DNA of 64,000 nt, taken from Dehalococcoidia bacterium UBA1222. Its GTDB lineage: Bacteria > Chloroflexota > Dehalococcoidia > Dehalococcoidales > UBA1222. The position numbers were made by a program, and so were the translations under genes. The notes under the pieces were generated by a model. That model saw nothing but the letters and a program-made list of their open reading frames with translations, had not been told where the DNA came from and ran no database searches. Each line of letters starts with the position of its first letter. Within the stretch, counting starts at the first letter, position 1. Positions 33,010 to 42,449 of this stretch are shown piece by piece. The stretch covers positions 40,171 to 104,170 of the forward strand of contig DBXC01000007.1 in the NCBI GenBank assembly GCA_002309415.1, in the 5' to 3' direction.

Positions 33010-34080
33010 TTGGATACTTCCCTCTTTTTAGATAGTCCCAAAACTTATGCAAAGTACGACAGTCTGGGCATGCGCACTCATCTGGATAACATCGTCTCCA
33101 TGGCAAAAGATGCCTGGGAAAATAACAAAAAGTTTGACTTACCGGAAAAGTATAAGAATGCCGACAGTATCGTCGTCATGGGCATGGGCGGTTCCGCCAT
33201 CAGCGGCAATTTGATCGAAGGTCTCGTCCGGGACAAGTGCAAACGCCCCATCAGCGTTTTCAGGCAGTATAACCTGCCAGCTTTTGTAAACGAAAATACA
33301 CTAGTCATCTTCTCAAGTTATAGCGGTAATACTGAAGAGACTGTTTCAGCCCTCTATCAGGGTCTCAAGAGTCCCTGCATGAAACTGGTGTTCACCTCCG
33401 GCGGCAAACTTCTGGAGATTGCCAAAGAGAATAAGATTCCATTTATTGAGAACAAATATAAATCCCCTCCCAGGGCAGCTGTACCTCACAGTATGTTTGC
33501 ATTGCTTAGGGTCCTTAGCAATCTCGGTTATATCGAATGTACTGATGAAGAGGTCAAGGGTATACTTGAAGAATCTGAAAAATACAGGAAGACAGTCGAG
33601 GCAACGGTCCCGACAAGGGACAATCCCGCCAAACAACTGGCCATCAAACTCAAGGACCGTGCCATCATGGTCTACGGCGCAGAACACATGTTCTACCCTG
33701 CCATGCGGCTCAAGAGCCAGATAAATGAGAACTCCAAGAACTGGGCGTTCTGTGCTGAGATTCCTGAAGTCGACCACATCGATGTACAGGAATATCCTCA
33801 TCCAGAAGCATTCAAAAAGATATTGAGCGTCATCATGCTCAAATCAGATCTAAATAATCCAAGGATCCAGAAGAGATTCGACATAACCGAAACGATCCTC
33901 GGCAATGAAAAGATCGATACCCATGTCATCGATTTCAACGGCGGATCAAAACTGATGCAGTTAATGAGATCCATGATCTTCGGGGATTATCTGAGTTTTT
34001 ATATCGCTGAAACGAATCATGAGGAACCCATCCTCAATGAGATCATCAATTACGTAAAGAGCGAGATGGGCGATTATTAA
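33010..34080 (+). CDS. Bifunctional phosphoglucose/phosphomannose isomerase
   Basis: A 356-aa SIS-domain isomerase interconverting glucose-6-P or mannose-6-P with fructose-6-P. The sugar-phosphate site has VVMGMGGSAISGNL (about residues 54-67) and FSSYSGNTEETVS (about 99-111); the catalytic Glu/His region reads IPEVDHID, keeping the Glu and His of the usual PELNHNE motif while changing the other residues. The start is a TTG at 33010 with GGAGGA 6 nt before it; the longer frame from 32941 lacks such a site. This enzyme type is typical of archaea, Chloroflexota and Thermotogota. It supplies sugar phosphates to the polysaccharide genes that follow. Confidence 0.88.
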   Translation: MDTSLFLDSPKTYAKYDSLGMRTHLDNIVSMAKDAWENNKKFDLPEKYKNADSIVVMGMGGSAISGNLIEGLVRDKCKRPISVFRQYNLPAFVNENTLVIFSSYSGNTEETVSALYQGLKSPCMKLVFTSGGKLLEIAKENKIPFIENKYKSPPRAAVPHSMFALLRVLSNLGYIECTDEEVKGILEESEKYRKTVEATVPTRDNPAKQLAIKLKDRAIMVYGAEHMFYPAMRLKSQINENSKNWAFCAEIPEVDHIDVQEYPHPEAFKKILSVIMLKSDLNNPRIQKRFDITETILGNEKIDTHVIDFNGGSKLMQLMRSMIFGDYLSFYIAETNHEEPILNEIINYVKSEMGDY

Positions 34081-34940
34081 TCTGCCAGTTTCTTGAGGTA
34101 GATACCGTAGTTAGAAGAAGACTGTTCTTGTGCACGCTTGAGAAGAGTCTCTTTATTGATCCAGCCTTTTTCATAGGCGATGGCTTCCGGCACTCCGAAG
34201 AGTTTTCCGGTGTCTCTTTCCAATTTCTGGACAAATGAACTTGCTTCCAGCATAGAATTAGCCGTACCGGCATCGAACCATGAACAACTCTCATCCAGGA
34301 TATTCACGGACAGCTGTCCGGCTTCCAAATAGAGCTTGTTGATATCGGTGATCTCCAGTTCTCCCCGTTTGGAAGGAGTCAGAGATTCGGCATAACTGCA
34401 GACTTTACTATCGTAGAAATAAAGGCCTGTCACACAGAGATTGGACTTGGGATGCTGAGGTTTTTCTTCCAAAGAAACTGCTTTTCCGGATGCATCGATC
34501 TCAACGATACCGAAGCGTTTCGGATCTCTCACAGGATAGCCCAAAATGGTGGCACCACTCTTTTTCTTTTGAGCCTTTTCGAGTTTGGATACTAAGGTCT
34601 CACCATAAAAAATGTTATCGCCAAGAATAAGACAGCAGGAATCCCCTGCAATAAAGTCTTTACCGATAATGAATGCTTCAGCAATACCGCGCGGGTTTTC
34701 CTGCACAGCATAAGACAGGTCGATACCAAATGCAGAACCATCGCCCAAAAGCATCTTGTATTGCTCCTGATCAAGTTTGGAAGTGACGAGCAAGATGTCA
34801 CGGATCCCAGCCTGCATCAGAGTCGATAGAGGATAGTAGAGTAGCGGTTTATCATAGACCGGTAAGAGGAGTTTAGATGTTACGAGAGTGGACGGGTAAA
34901 GACGGGTGCCCTTGCCGGCTGCCAGGATGATACCTTTCAT
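34077..34940 (-). CDS. rmlA: Glucose-1-phosphate thymidylyltransferase
   Basis: A 287-aa nucleotidyltransferase making dTDP-glucose from glucose-1-P and dTTP. N-terminal [39 protein letters not shown] (in part: [26 protein letters not shown]) and the metal-binding LGDNIFYG are diagnostic of RmlA. It is the more diverged of two copies in the window (the other at 40523), with changes such as LLLPV for QLLPV. The gene follows galE with no gap and converges with the isomerase gene (4-bp overlap). Confidence 0.9.
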   Translation of the reverse strand: MKGIILAAGKGTRLYPSTLVTSKLLLPVYDKPLLYYPLSTLMQAGIRDILLVTSKLDQEQYKMLLGDGSAFGIDLSYAVQENPRGIAEAFIIGKDFIAGDSCCLILGDNIFYGETLVSKLEKAQKKKSGATILGYPVRDPKRFGIVEIDASGKAVSLEEKPQHPKSNLCVTGLYFYDSKVCSYAESLTPSKRGELEITDINKLYLEAGQLSVNILDESCSWFDAGTANSMLEASSFVQKLERDTGKLFGVPEAIAYEKGWINKETLLKRAQEQSSSNYGIYLKKLAD

Positions 34941-35963
34941 TTAGGAGATGCCTTCTTCCCTGCAGTGCTGCTGCCAGCGCCATGAATCACGGCACATATC
35001 TACGATCGTCTTTTCGGCATGCCAGCCGAGGACGTTATTGGCTTTAGTCGGATCTGCGACACAGAAAGGAACATCACCTTCACGCCTGCCTATGATCTCA
35101 TAAGGGATCTTGAGCCCGTTGGCTTTCTCGAATGCATGGACCATCTCAAGTACACTGGTCCCGCTGCCGGTACCGAGATTGAAGATACTGCATCCGGTGT
35201 GACCGGCTGCATATTTAAGCGCAGCAAGATGGCCCTTAGCCAAATCGACCACATGTATATAATCACGAATGCAGGTGCCATCAGGGGTATCGTAATCATT
35301 ACCGAAGATCTTCAATTCAGGAAGGATACCAGCTGCGACCTGAGAAATGAAAGGCATGAGATTATTGGGGATTCCGTTGGGTCTTTCGCCAATTACACCG
35401 GTCTCATGTGCACCAACAGGATTGAAATAACGGAGGAGGATAGGAGTAAATTCAGCATCAGCCTTGGCAACATCGGAAAGAATATCTTCAATAATGTCCT
35501 TAGTCCTGCCATAGGGATTAGTACACTTACCAGTCTCATCGTCTTCCACAAATTTGTGGTTGCCCGAGGATGCTCCATACACTGTTGCGGAAGAACTGAA
35601 GATGAACTTTCTGCAGCAGCACTCCTTCATGACTTCTAGGAGAGTCAACGTTGCATCAAGATTGTTACGATAATACTTAAGAGGTTCTTTGACAGATTCA
35701 GAAACAGATTTAAAACCAGCGAAATGGATAACAGCATCGAAATGATATGATGCAAAGACCTTTTTCAGGTCATTCTTATCAGCAACGTTGATTTCATAGA
35801 AATCAGGTTTCTTACCTGTGATCTTCCCTATCCTATCGATGACATCTTTGGAACTGTTGGATAGATCATCGGCAATAACGGCATCATATCCTGCATTTAT
35901 CAGTTCCACTGCAGTATGTGATCCGATATACCCTGTTCCGCCCGTCAAAAGGATCGTTTTCAT
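34941..35963 (-). CDS. galE: UDP-glucose 4-epimerase
   Basis: A 340-aa extended SDR that interconverts UDP-glucose and UDP-galactose. It has the NAD-binding GGTGYIGSHTAVEL at residues 7-20, catalytic SSSATVYG and the YGRTK (YxxxK) motif near residue 151, plus RYFNPVGAH, typical of GalE. It is in one operon with rmlA (stop and start adjacent), so it probably provides UDP-Gal for the surface polymer. Confidence 0.93.
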   Translation of the reverse strand: MKTILLTGGTGYIGSHTAVELINAGYDAVIADDLSNSSKDVIDRIGKITGKKPDFYEINVADKNDLKKVFASYHFDAVIHFAGFKSVSESVKEPLKYYRNNLDATLTLLEVMKECCCRKFIFSSSATVYGASSGNHKFVEDDETGKCTNPYGRTKDIIEDILSDVAKADAEFTPILLRYFNPVGAHETGVIGERPNGIPNNLMPFISQVAAGILPELKIFGNDYDTPDGTCIRDYIHVVDLAKGHLAALKYAAGHTGCSIFNLGTGSGTSVLEMVHAFEKANGLKIPYEIIGRREGDVPFCVADPTKANNVLGWHAEKTIVDMCRDSWRWQQHCREEGIS

Positions 35964-36000
35964 TACATTTTCTCTAAAACGATGATGCCTTATTTTAACA

Positions 36001-37077
36001 TTATGCCTTTAAAAGTTTCTTTCTGAGTACTGACTGGATAGGTTTTTCGAACAATTCATGACCGACGATACTGATCAACAGGCACAACACGAGACAAATG
36101 ATTATCGTAATGATATTGTTCGTATTGCCGATCTGGCCGTTGATCTTCGAGACAGCCGGCCATACAAAGTATTGAGCCAGGAAGAAGGCGTACGATATTT
36201 TCACCATGTAATTGAACAGTTTGACTTTGCCAAGCGATCCGGCTTCAAAAGATGACAATGAGATAACGATCAAAGAGAACATCGGCAGAGCAATGAGATT
36301 GTAGAGCATGTAATCACCTACTCCCTTGCCCAGTCTGACTCCCAATGTAACACCAACAATCAGAATGACGAATTCAAGGATCACAACGAACGGGTTTCCC
36401 CATAGTTTGGACAAAAAGCACTTATCGTCTTCCTTAAGCGAACAGAGTATCAAACCAATTATGAATTCCAAGCATCGGAAAAACGGATTTGAATAGATAT
36501 TGCTTATCTTGAATCCGCGAACTACGAAAGGAGAGTACAACAGGATAAAGACACATAAACAAAGGATGATGATCTTATCCCGTTTTTTGAGCTGCTTCAT
36601 AACCTCCTGCATGAAGGGATAAAGGAGATAACAAATCAAGATGCATGATACAAACCACGTTCCGCCGTTATGGGAAATGCTAAACAGAGAATTGAATACC
36701 GACTGTATCCCCAATGTTTCAACCGGGAAAAGAAGAAGGTTCTGAGACCATGCCTCCTTACCGAGTAACAAGATATAAAAGATAGCAGTAACGAAATAGA
36801 GAGGTAATACCACTATCAACCGTTTGAGATAGTAGGTTTTGATATTGTCGATTGAAACCAACGAAGTATTCTTATGAGTATGAAACAGCACGTACCCAGA
36901 CAGGATAAAAAAGCCTGTCATATAGATTGCACCCATATTGATGTAATCGTTGAGAAAACCATAGTCGCACTTGGTAACATGGACGTGAGAATGGAAAAGA
37001 AAAACGGTCAGGACCGCAATCAACCTAAAGATATCTAATCCAACGAGCCTGCTTATCGTCTGTTTTGCGTTCTTCAT
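36001..37077 (-). CDS. Membrane acyltransferase family 3 (OafA-like)
   Basis: A 358-aa protein with about ten hydrophobic segments. N-terminal LDIFRLIAVLTVFLFHSHVH contains the R...H pattern of Acyl_transf_3 O-acyltransferases, which move acetyl groups onto polysaccharides or lipids. A GTG at 37086 could add three residues; neither start has a good ribosome-binding site. It lies upstream of galE on the minus strand and divergent from the initiating sugar transferase gene. Confidence 0.85.
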   Translation of the reverse strand: MKNAKQTISRLVGLDIFRLIAVLTVFLFHSHVHVTKCDYGFLNDYINMGAIYMTGFFILSGYVLFHTHKNTSLVSIDNIKTYYLKRLIVVLPLYFVTAIFYILLLGKEAWSQNLLLFPVETLGIQSVFNSLFSISHNGGTWFVSCILICYLLYPFMQEVMKQLKKRDKIIILCLCVFILLYSPFVVRGFKISNIYSNPFFRCLEFIIGLILCSLKEDDKCFLSKLWGNPFVVILEFVILIVGVTLGVRLGKGVGDYMLYNLIALPMFSLIVISLSSFEAGSLGKVKLFNYMVKISYAFFLAQYFVWPAVSKINGQIGNTNNIITIIICLVLCLLISIVGHELFEKPIQSVLRKKLLKA

Positions 37078-37131
37078 GATTGGCACTAATTATAGAAAAA
37101 AGCATTAAACGGAACAAAAAGAAGTATCTTT

Positions 37132-37160
37132 TTATTAGCGAAGAGAAAAACATTATAATA
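37132..37160 (+). promoter_or_regulatory. Possible promoter of the plus-strand polysaccharide operon
   Basis: Perfect TATAAT (37155-37160) with a weak TTATTA (37132-37137) at a 17-bp spacing, about 50 bp before the sugar transferase start. Confidence 0.35.
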
Positions 37161-37208
37161 GGTAGCGTAACAAGTACGTATGAGGCATATCTGAAATAAA
37201 ACAGTTTT

Positions 37209-38558
37209 ATGATTAGACTGAAAACATCGATTTTAAGATTGCTCAAGTTCATCAATCCGGTATTGATGACGGCACCATTCGGATATGTTTGGTATGCGTT
37301 CTACCGAGATACTCTTTACTATGAACCTTTCTACCGCCGTGGAAACTATGCGCTCCTTCTGCTATTTCTCATTATTTATGCTTACCTGGCACATATCTAT
37401 GAGGGATATTCCGTATCAACATCCAAGAAGAATGACATCGTACTGAGCCAGACACTGTCCATCTTCATCACGGACTGTCTCATGTATGTACTTACATATA
37501 TGCTTGCCCGCCATCTTCCCAACCCCCTGCCGCTTTTGGGTACCTTTGCCGCACAGATAGTGATCTCGTTCATTTGGACATGGCTCGTAAGCGGCTGGTA
37601 CTTTGCCGCATTCCCCAAAAAGAAAACGACTGTCATCTTCGATGACCGCCCTGAACTGGATCTGCTCATCCGTAAATACGGGCTTGATGCCGTCTATGAT
37701 GTCATCCGCAAGATCAACGTAAAAGATGTGATACCGAACCTTAAAGTGCTAGATGACAGTGATGTGATATTCTTTAGCGGCGTCCACAGCCATGACAGAA
37801 ATACGATCTTAAAGTACACGCTCAACAAGAAGACCGAAAACTTCATCATCCCCAGGATCGGGGATGTTCTCATGCATGGTGCGCAGAAAGTACATATGCT
37901 GCATCTTCCGATGCTGATGGTAAACAGATACAATCCTAATATCGAATATGCTTTCGTGAAAAGATTATTCGATCTGGTCGTATCTTTGATCTGTCTCGTG
38001 ATCTTCAGCCCTCTCATGATCATCACTGCAATCGTCATCAGATTATCTGACGGCGGGCCGGCATTTTATAAGCAGGTAAGGCTTACCAAGAATGGTAAGA
38101 CATTCAAGATGTACAAGTTCAGGAGTATGCGTATCGATGCTGAAAAAGACGGTGTCGCAAGGCTTTCGACCGGTGATTCTGATACACGCATCACTCCTGT
38201 CGGAAGGATCATCCGACGTTTCAGGATCGATGAATTCCCCCAGCTGTTCAATGTCATTACAGGGGATATGAGCCTGATCGGTCCGCGGCCGGAAAGACCT
38301 GAGATCGCCGATGAGTATATGAAGAAACTGCCGGAATACAATCTGAGGCTTCAGACCAAGGCCGGCATGACCGGATATGCCCAGATCTACGGAAAATACA
38401 ATTCGACTCCCTACGATAAACTCCAGCTGGATCTTTTCTATACCATCAACCCCAGTTTCATCGAGGATCTCAGGATCATCTTCTCGACCATAAAGATATT
38501 ATTCATCAAGGAATCGACCGACGGAATCGAGGAAGGAAAGACCAATGCAGCCGGATAA
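37209..38558 (+). CDS. Polyprenyl-phosphate sugar-1-phosphate transferase (initiating transferase)
   Basis: A 449-aa protein. The N-terminal half has about four membrane segments and a cytoplasmic domain; from about residue 250 the Bac_transf domain begins with a hydrophobic helix (RLFDLVVSLICLVIFSPLM) and runs GPAFYKQVRLTKNGKTFKMYKFRSM, DEFPQLFNVITGDMSLIGPRPERP. This is the WbaP/Cps2E-like layout that puts the first sugar phosphate on undecaprenyl phosphate. It heads the plus-strand polysaccharide operon and overlaps the next gene by 14 bp. Confidence 0.92.
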   Translation: MIRLKTSILRLLKFINPVLMTAPFGYVWYAFYRDTLYYEPFYRRGNYALLLLFLIIYAYLAHIYEGYSVSTSKKNDIVLSQTLSIFITDCLMYVLTYMLARHLPNPLPLLGTFAAQIVISFIWTWLVSGWYFAAFPKKKTTVIFDDRPELDLLIRKYGLDAVYDVIRKINVKDVIPNLKVLDDSDVIFFSGVHSHDRNTILKYTLNKKTENFIIPRIGDVLMHGAQKVHMLHLPMLMVNRYNPNIEYAFVKRLFDLVVSLICLVIFSPLMIITAIVIRLSDGGPAFYKQVRLTKNGKTFKMYKFRSMRIDAEKDGVARLSTGDSDTRITPVGRIIRRFRIDEFPQLFNVITGDMSLIGPRPERPEIADEYMKKLPEYNLRLQTKAGMTGYAQIYGKYNSTPYDKLQLDLFYTINPSFIEDLRIIFSTIKILFIKESTDGIEEGKTNAAG

Positions 38559-39318
38559 CGCTGAAAAGAGTGAACTTATCAGCGTCATCATGCCGGCATA
38601 TAACGCAACCAAGACCATCCGCCAATCGATCGACTCCGTCCTCAACCAAACCTATAGAAATATTGAACTCCTTGTCGCCGACGATGTTTCATCCGATGAT
38701 ACTTTTGATTTAGTCCAGGAGATCGCCAAACAGGATGACCGTATCATCTGTTATAGGAACGAGAAAAACCTGGGGGCATCACTCAACAGGCATAACTGCA
38801 TACAAAAAGCCAAAGGCAATCTTATTGCATTCCTTGACTGTGACGACATATGGGAACCGGACAAACTTGAGAAACAGATCAAACTGATGAAAGATGCCGA
38901 TATCGTATATACCGGTTCTGCCTTCATAGACAGCGACGGCAACCGCTTTGACTGGACGATGCAGGTCCCTGAGACCGTCACTTACAAAGAACTCTTAAGA
39001 CAAAACATCATATCGAATTCGTCAGCACTTACTAAGAAAGACCTTTTTATTGAGAGCGAGACAGTCAAAGATGGTATCCATGAGGATTTCGCCTGCTGGC
39101 TCGGCATGCTCAAAAACGGCGCCAAAGCCATCGGGATCAATGAACCATTGCTGATATACAGGTTGTCACCTAAGTCTAAATCCGGTAATAAGTTCAAATC
39201 TGCGATAATGAACTATAAGACCTACAGAACTGTTGGGATCAATCCGTTCTCTGCGTTGTTTTATGAATCTGCCTATCTCCTAAACGGCATAAAGAAGTAT
39301 AAGCACCTCGTGAAATAG
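38545..39318 (+). CDS. Glycosyltransferase family 2
   Basis: A 257-aa GT-A glycosyltransferase. The N-terminus SVIMPAYNATKTIRQSIDSVLNQT (in part: SVIMPAYNATKTI) is the GT2 nucleotide-binding pattern; the metal-binding Asp motif is LDCDDIWE near residue 95. It transfers a sugar from a nucleotide donor during repeat-unit assembly; the sugar is unknown. It overlaps the preceding transferase gene and is followed by a CDP-glycerol-type transferase gene with 2 bp between. Confidence 0.9.
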   Translation: MQPDNAEKSELISVIMPAYNATKTIRQSIDSVLNQTYRNIELLVADDVSSDDTFDLVQEIAKQDDRIICYRNEKNLGASLNRHNCIQKAKGNLIAFLDCDDIWEPDKLEKQIKLMKDADIVYTGSAFIDSDGNRFDWTMQVPETVTYKELLRQNIISNSSALTKKDLFIESETVKDGIHEDFACWLGMLKNGAKAIGINEPLLIYRLSPKSKSGNKFKSAIMNYKTYRTVGINPFSALFYESAYLLNGIKKYKHLVK

Positions 39319-39320
39319 AT

Positions 39321-40520
39321 ATGAATGAATCGATACTGAAGAAACTTAAGATGGTAAAACTGTCCGATATTGGACAGCTCCTTGTCTTTTTTATTGCCAT
39401 CATTCCCGGGCTTATCTATAAGCTGTTCAGACCGCATCTCTGGCTCGTTTGTGAGAAGAAGAATGAAGCAAGGGACAATGGTTATTGGTTCTTCAAATTC
39501 CTGAGAGAAAAAGAACCTTCCATCGATGCAGTCTATGCAATAGATAAAAAGGCTGATGATTACAAGAAGGTAAAATATCTCGGCAGCACCGTACAGTTCG
39601 GCAGTTTCAAACACTGGATCTATTACATCGCTGCTGAAGCCAATATCAGCAGTCATAAGGATGGAAACCCCAATGCCGCCGTCTGCCATTTGTTTGAGAA
39701 CATCCTCAATCTCTTCAAATCAAACAGAGTATTCCTTCAGCACGGAATTGCTGAGAAAGATTTGCCGTTCGTTCATTATGGAAATGCCAGATTCAAGATG
39801 TTCTGCTGCGGAGCAAAACCTGAATATGACTTCATTAAATCGACATTCGGTTACCCGGAAGGTGCCGTCAAATACACCGGGCTCTGCAGATTTGATAGCT
39901 ACATCACCGACGAAAAAGATGAGTCATTGATATTCATCGCACCCACATGGCGTATGCAACTGAACCGTAACGCAACCGAGGAAGAATTCCTGAGATCAGA
40001 TTATTACACTAAATGGAACGGACTTCTCTCAAATGACCTGGAAGAATTACTGAAGAAAAATGGCGCACGCGCAGTATTCTGCGTTCACAGGAACATGACC
40101 AGGTTCCAGCATCTCTTTAAATCAGAGTATCCAGATATCGAAGTGATCAACTGGGATAACATCGACATCAACAAGATGTTAAGGACTGCAGGCTTGCTCA
40201 TTACCGACTACTCCAGCATTGCGGTAGATTTCTCATTCCAGTTCAAACCAGTGATCTATTATCAGTTCGATCTGGAAGACTTCAGGAAGAATCACCTTCC
40301 CAAAGCCTACTTTGATTATGAAACAGACGGATTTGGACCGGTCTGCAAGACCAAAGAAGAAGTATTATCGAGCATTAGCTTCTATATGACTGACAGAACG
40401 ATGTCAGGAAAGTATAATGAACGTATCTCAAGGTTCTATGAACTGCATGACAAGTCAAACTGTCAGAGAACTTTCGAAGCGATCCAAGAGACCGTAATTA
40501 AGAAAAGGAGCGGGAAATAA
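39321..40520 (+). CDS. CDP-glycerol glycerophosphotransferase-family protein
   Basis: A 399-aa protein of the TagF/TagB family. It has one N-terminal hydrophobic segment ([17 protein letters not shown]) and the family pattern: [23 protein letters not shown], then [26 protein letters not shown] (the TDYSS donor motif). Such enzymes add glycerol-phosphate or other alditol-phosphate units from CDP-activated donors to teichoic-acid-like polymers. Gene spacing (2 bp on each side) shows one operon with the GT2 and rmlA genes. Confidence 0.88.
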   Translation: MNESILKKLKMVKLSDIGQLLVFFIAIIPGLIYKLFRPHLWLVCEKKNEARDNGYWFFKFLREKEPSIDAVYAIDKKADDYKKVKYLGSTVQFGSFKHWIYYIAAEANISSHKDGNPNAAVCHLFENILNLFKSNRVFLQHGIAEKDLPFVHYGNARFKMFCCGAKPEYDFIKSTFGYPEGAVKYTGLCRFDSYITDEKDESLIFIAPTWRMQLNRNATEEEFLRSDYYTKWNGLLSNDLEELLKKNGARAVFCVHRNMTRFQHLFKSEYPDIEVINWDNIDINKMLRTAGLLITDYSSIAVDFSFQFKPVIYYQFDLEDFRKNHLPKAYFDYETDGFGPVCKTKEEVLSSISFYMTDRTMSGKYNERISRFYELHDKSNCQRTFEAIQETVIKKRSGK

Positions 40521-40522
40521 TC

Positions 40523-41410
40523 ATGAAAGGAATAATTCTTGCAGGCGGCTCCGGAACAAGGCTGTATCCTTTGACTATGATCACATCGAAACAGTTACTG
40601 CCTGTTTACGACAAACCGATGATCTATTACCCCCTATCCACTTTGATGCTGGCCGGTATCAAGGATATCCTGCTCATCTCCACTCCCACTGATCTTCCCA
40701 ATTACGAAAAGCTCTTAGGCGACGGTTCAAATTACGGCATAAAACTCTCATATAAGGAACAGCCGTCTCCCGACGGGCTTGCCCAGGCTTTCATTATTGG
40801 TGAGGAATTCATCGGTGATAAGCCTTGTGCGATGATACTTGGCGACAATATCTTTTACGGCAAATCGTTCAGCACACACCTTAACGAAGCAGTTAATAAT
40901 GCTCTTAATGGCAACGCGACAGTATTTGGATATTACGTCGATGATCCGCAGCGATTCGGCATCATGGAATTCGATGATGATCTGAACATCCTCTCTGTCG
41001 AAGAAAAGCCTCAAAATCCAAAATCAAATTACTGTATAACAGGTTTATATTTCTACCCTACTGGTGTCGCAAAAAAAGCCAAGACAGTCAAACCTTCAGC
41101 AAGAGGTGAACTAGAGATCACGACACTTAACGACATGTATTTGAAAGAATCCAAACTGAAATGTCAGATCTTAGGGCGTGGCTTTGCCTGGCTCGATACA
41201 GGTACTGTCGATTCCTTGCTTGATGCATCCGACTTCGTAAGGATCATCGAAAAAAGACAGGGAATGAAGATATCTGCACCCGAAGAGATCGCATACCGTA
41301 AAGGCTGGATCAACAAAGAAGAACTATTGCACGCTGCAGATAAATACGGGAAGAATTCACAATATGGTGCTCACCTTCATAATGTAGCAGAAGGCAAATT
41401 CCGTTTTTAG
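40523..41410 (+). CDS. rmlA: Glucose-1-phosphate thymidylyltransferase
   Basis: A 295-aa enzyme, the standard RmlA length, with [13 protein letters not shown] (residues 6-18), [20 protein letters not shown] and [11 protein letters not shown]. It provides dTDP-glucose to RmlB, whose gene follows after 26 bp. This copy is closer to the textbook RmlA sequence than the minus-strand copy at 34077. Preceded by AAAGGAGCGGG, a strong ribosome-binding site. Confidence 0.95.
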   Translation: MKGIILAGGSGTRLYPLTMITSKQLLPVYDKPMIYYPLSTLMLAGIKDILLISTPTDLPNYEKLLGDGSNYGIKLSYKEQPSPDGLAQAFIIGEEFIGDKPCAMILGDNIFYGKSFSTHLNEAVNNALNGNATVFGYYVDDPQRFGIMEFDDDLNILSVEEKPQNPKSNYCITGLYFYPTGVAKKAKTVKPSARGELEITTLNDMYLKESKLKCQILGRGFAWLDTGTVDSLLDASDFVRIIEKRQGMKISAPEEIAYRKGWINKEELLHAADKYGKNSQYGAHLHNVAEGKFRF

Positions 41411-41436
41411 ATTAGCTTTAAACTGGAGTCATACTA

Positions 41437-42447
41437 ATGAAAAGAGTTTTGATTACCGGCGGTGCCGGATTTATAGGATCGAATTTTGTTTACTACATGC
41501 TTGATAATCATCCAGATTATGAACTTATATGCGTGGACAGTTTTACTTATGCCGCCAACCCCCACACTCTTTCAAAAGCTCTGACCCATAATAACTTTAA
41601 ACTTTTCAAAGAAGATATCAGGAATCGAACCGGAATCTTTGAGATCTTTGAACAGACCAAACCACAAGTTGTTGTAAACTTTGCAGCCGAATCACATGTC
41701 GACAGATCCATTGAAAACCCTGGAATCTTCCTTGAAACAAACATCATTGGTACACAGGTCATGATGGATGCCTGCCGTAAATATGGCATCGAGCGATTCC
41801 ATCAGATTGGCACTGATGAAGTGTATGGGGACCTGCCTTTGGACAGACCTGACCTCTTCTTTCATGAAGACACGCCTATCAAGACCAGCAGTCCATATAG
41901 CACTTCTAAAGCATCTGCCGATCTTTTAACGATGGCATATTACAGGACATACGGACTTCCTGTTACGATAAGCCGCTGTTCAAATAACTACGGGCCTTAT
42001 CAGTTTCCGGAAAAACTCATACCTCTCATGATCGATCATGCACAAAAAAATATGCCACTGCCGGTCTATGGAAATGGTCTCAATGTCCGAGATTGGCTCT
42101 ATGTCGAAGACCATTGCAGAGCGATCGACTTGATCCTTGAGAAAGGCAAAGTTGGCGAAATCTATAATGTCGGCGGGCATAACGAGAAAGCCAATATTGA
42201 GATCGTCAAGATCATTCTAAAGGAACTGGGCAAACCTGAATCGCTGATAACCTATGTCGCAGACCGCAAAGGGCATGATCTCAGATATGCCATCGATGCA
42301 TCAAAAATAGAACATGAATTAGGCTGGATTCCCCAGACCATGTTCAATGACGGAATTATCAAGACCATTGAATGGTATAAGAATAACAGCAAGTGGATGG
42401 CCGAAATAACGTCAGGGGATTATCTCAATTTTGAGATAAATACTTAA
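41437..42447 (+). CDS. rmlB: dTDP-glucose 4,6-dehydratase
   Basis: A 336-aa extended SDR that makes dTDP-4-keto-6-deoxyglucose. It has GGAGFIGSNFVYYM at residues 7-20, the catalytic TDEVYG (Asp-Glu) near residue 131, YSTSKASADLL (YxxxK) near 155 and SRCSNNYGPYQFPEKLIPLM (in part: SNNYGPYQFPEKLIP). The usual next enzymes RmlC and RmlD are absent; instead FdtA/FdtB-type genes occur 4 kb downstream. Confidence 0.96.
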   Translation: MKRVLITGGAGFIGSNFVYYMLDNHPDYELICVDSFTYAANPHTLSKALTHNNFKLFKEDIRNRTGIFEIFEQTKPQVVVNFAAESHVDRSIENPGIFLETNIIGTQVMMDACRKYGIERFHQIGTDEVYGDLPLDRPDLFFHEDTPIKTSSPYSTSKASADLLTMAYYRTYGLPVTISRCSNNYGPYQFPEKLIPLMIDHAQKNMPLPVYGNGLNVRDWLYVEDHCRAIDLILEKGKVGEIYNVGGHNEKANIEIVKIILKELGKPESLITYVADRKGHDLRYAIDASKIEHELGWIPQTMFNDGIIKTIEWYKNNSKWMAEITSGDYLNFEINT

Positions 42448-42449
42448 TA

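Noticed and set aside
35019..35639. 206-aa plus-strand frame opposite galE
   Set aside because: Lies wholly within galE, whose catalytic motifs are intact; no start signals.
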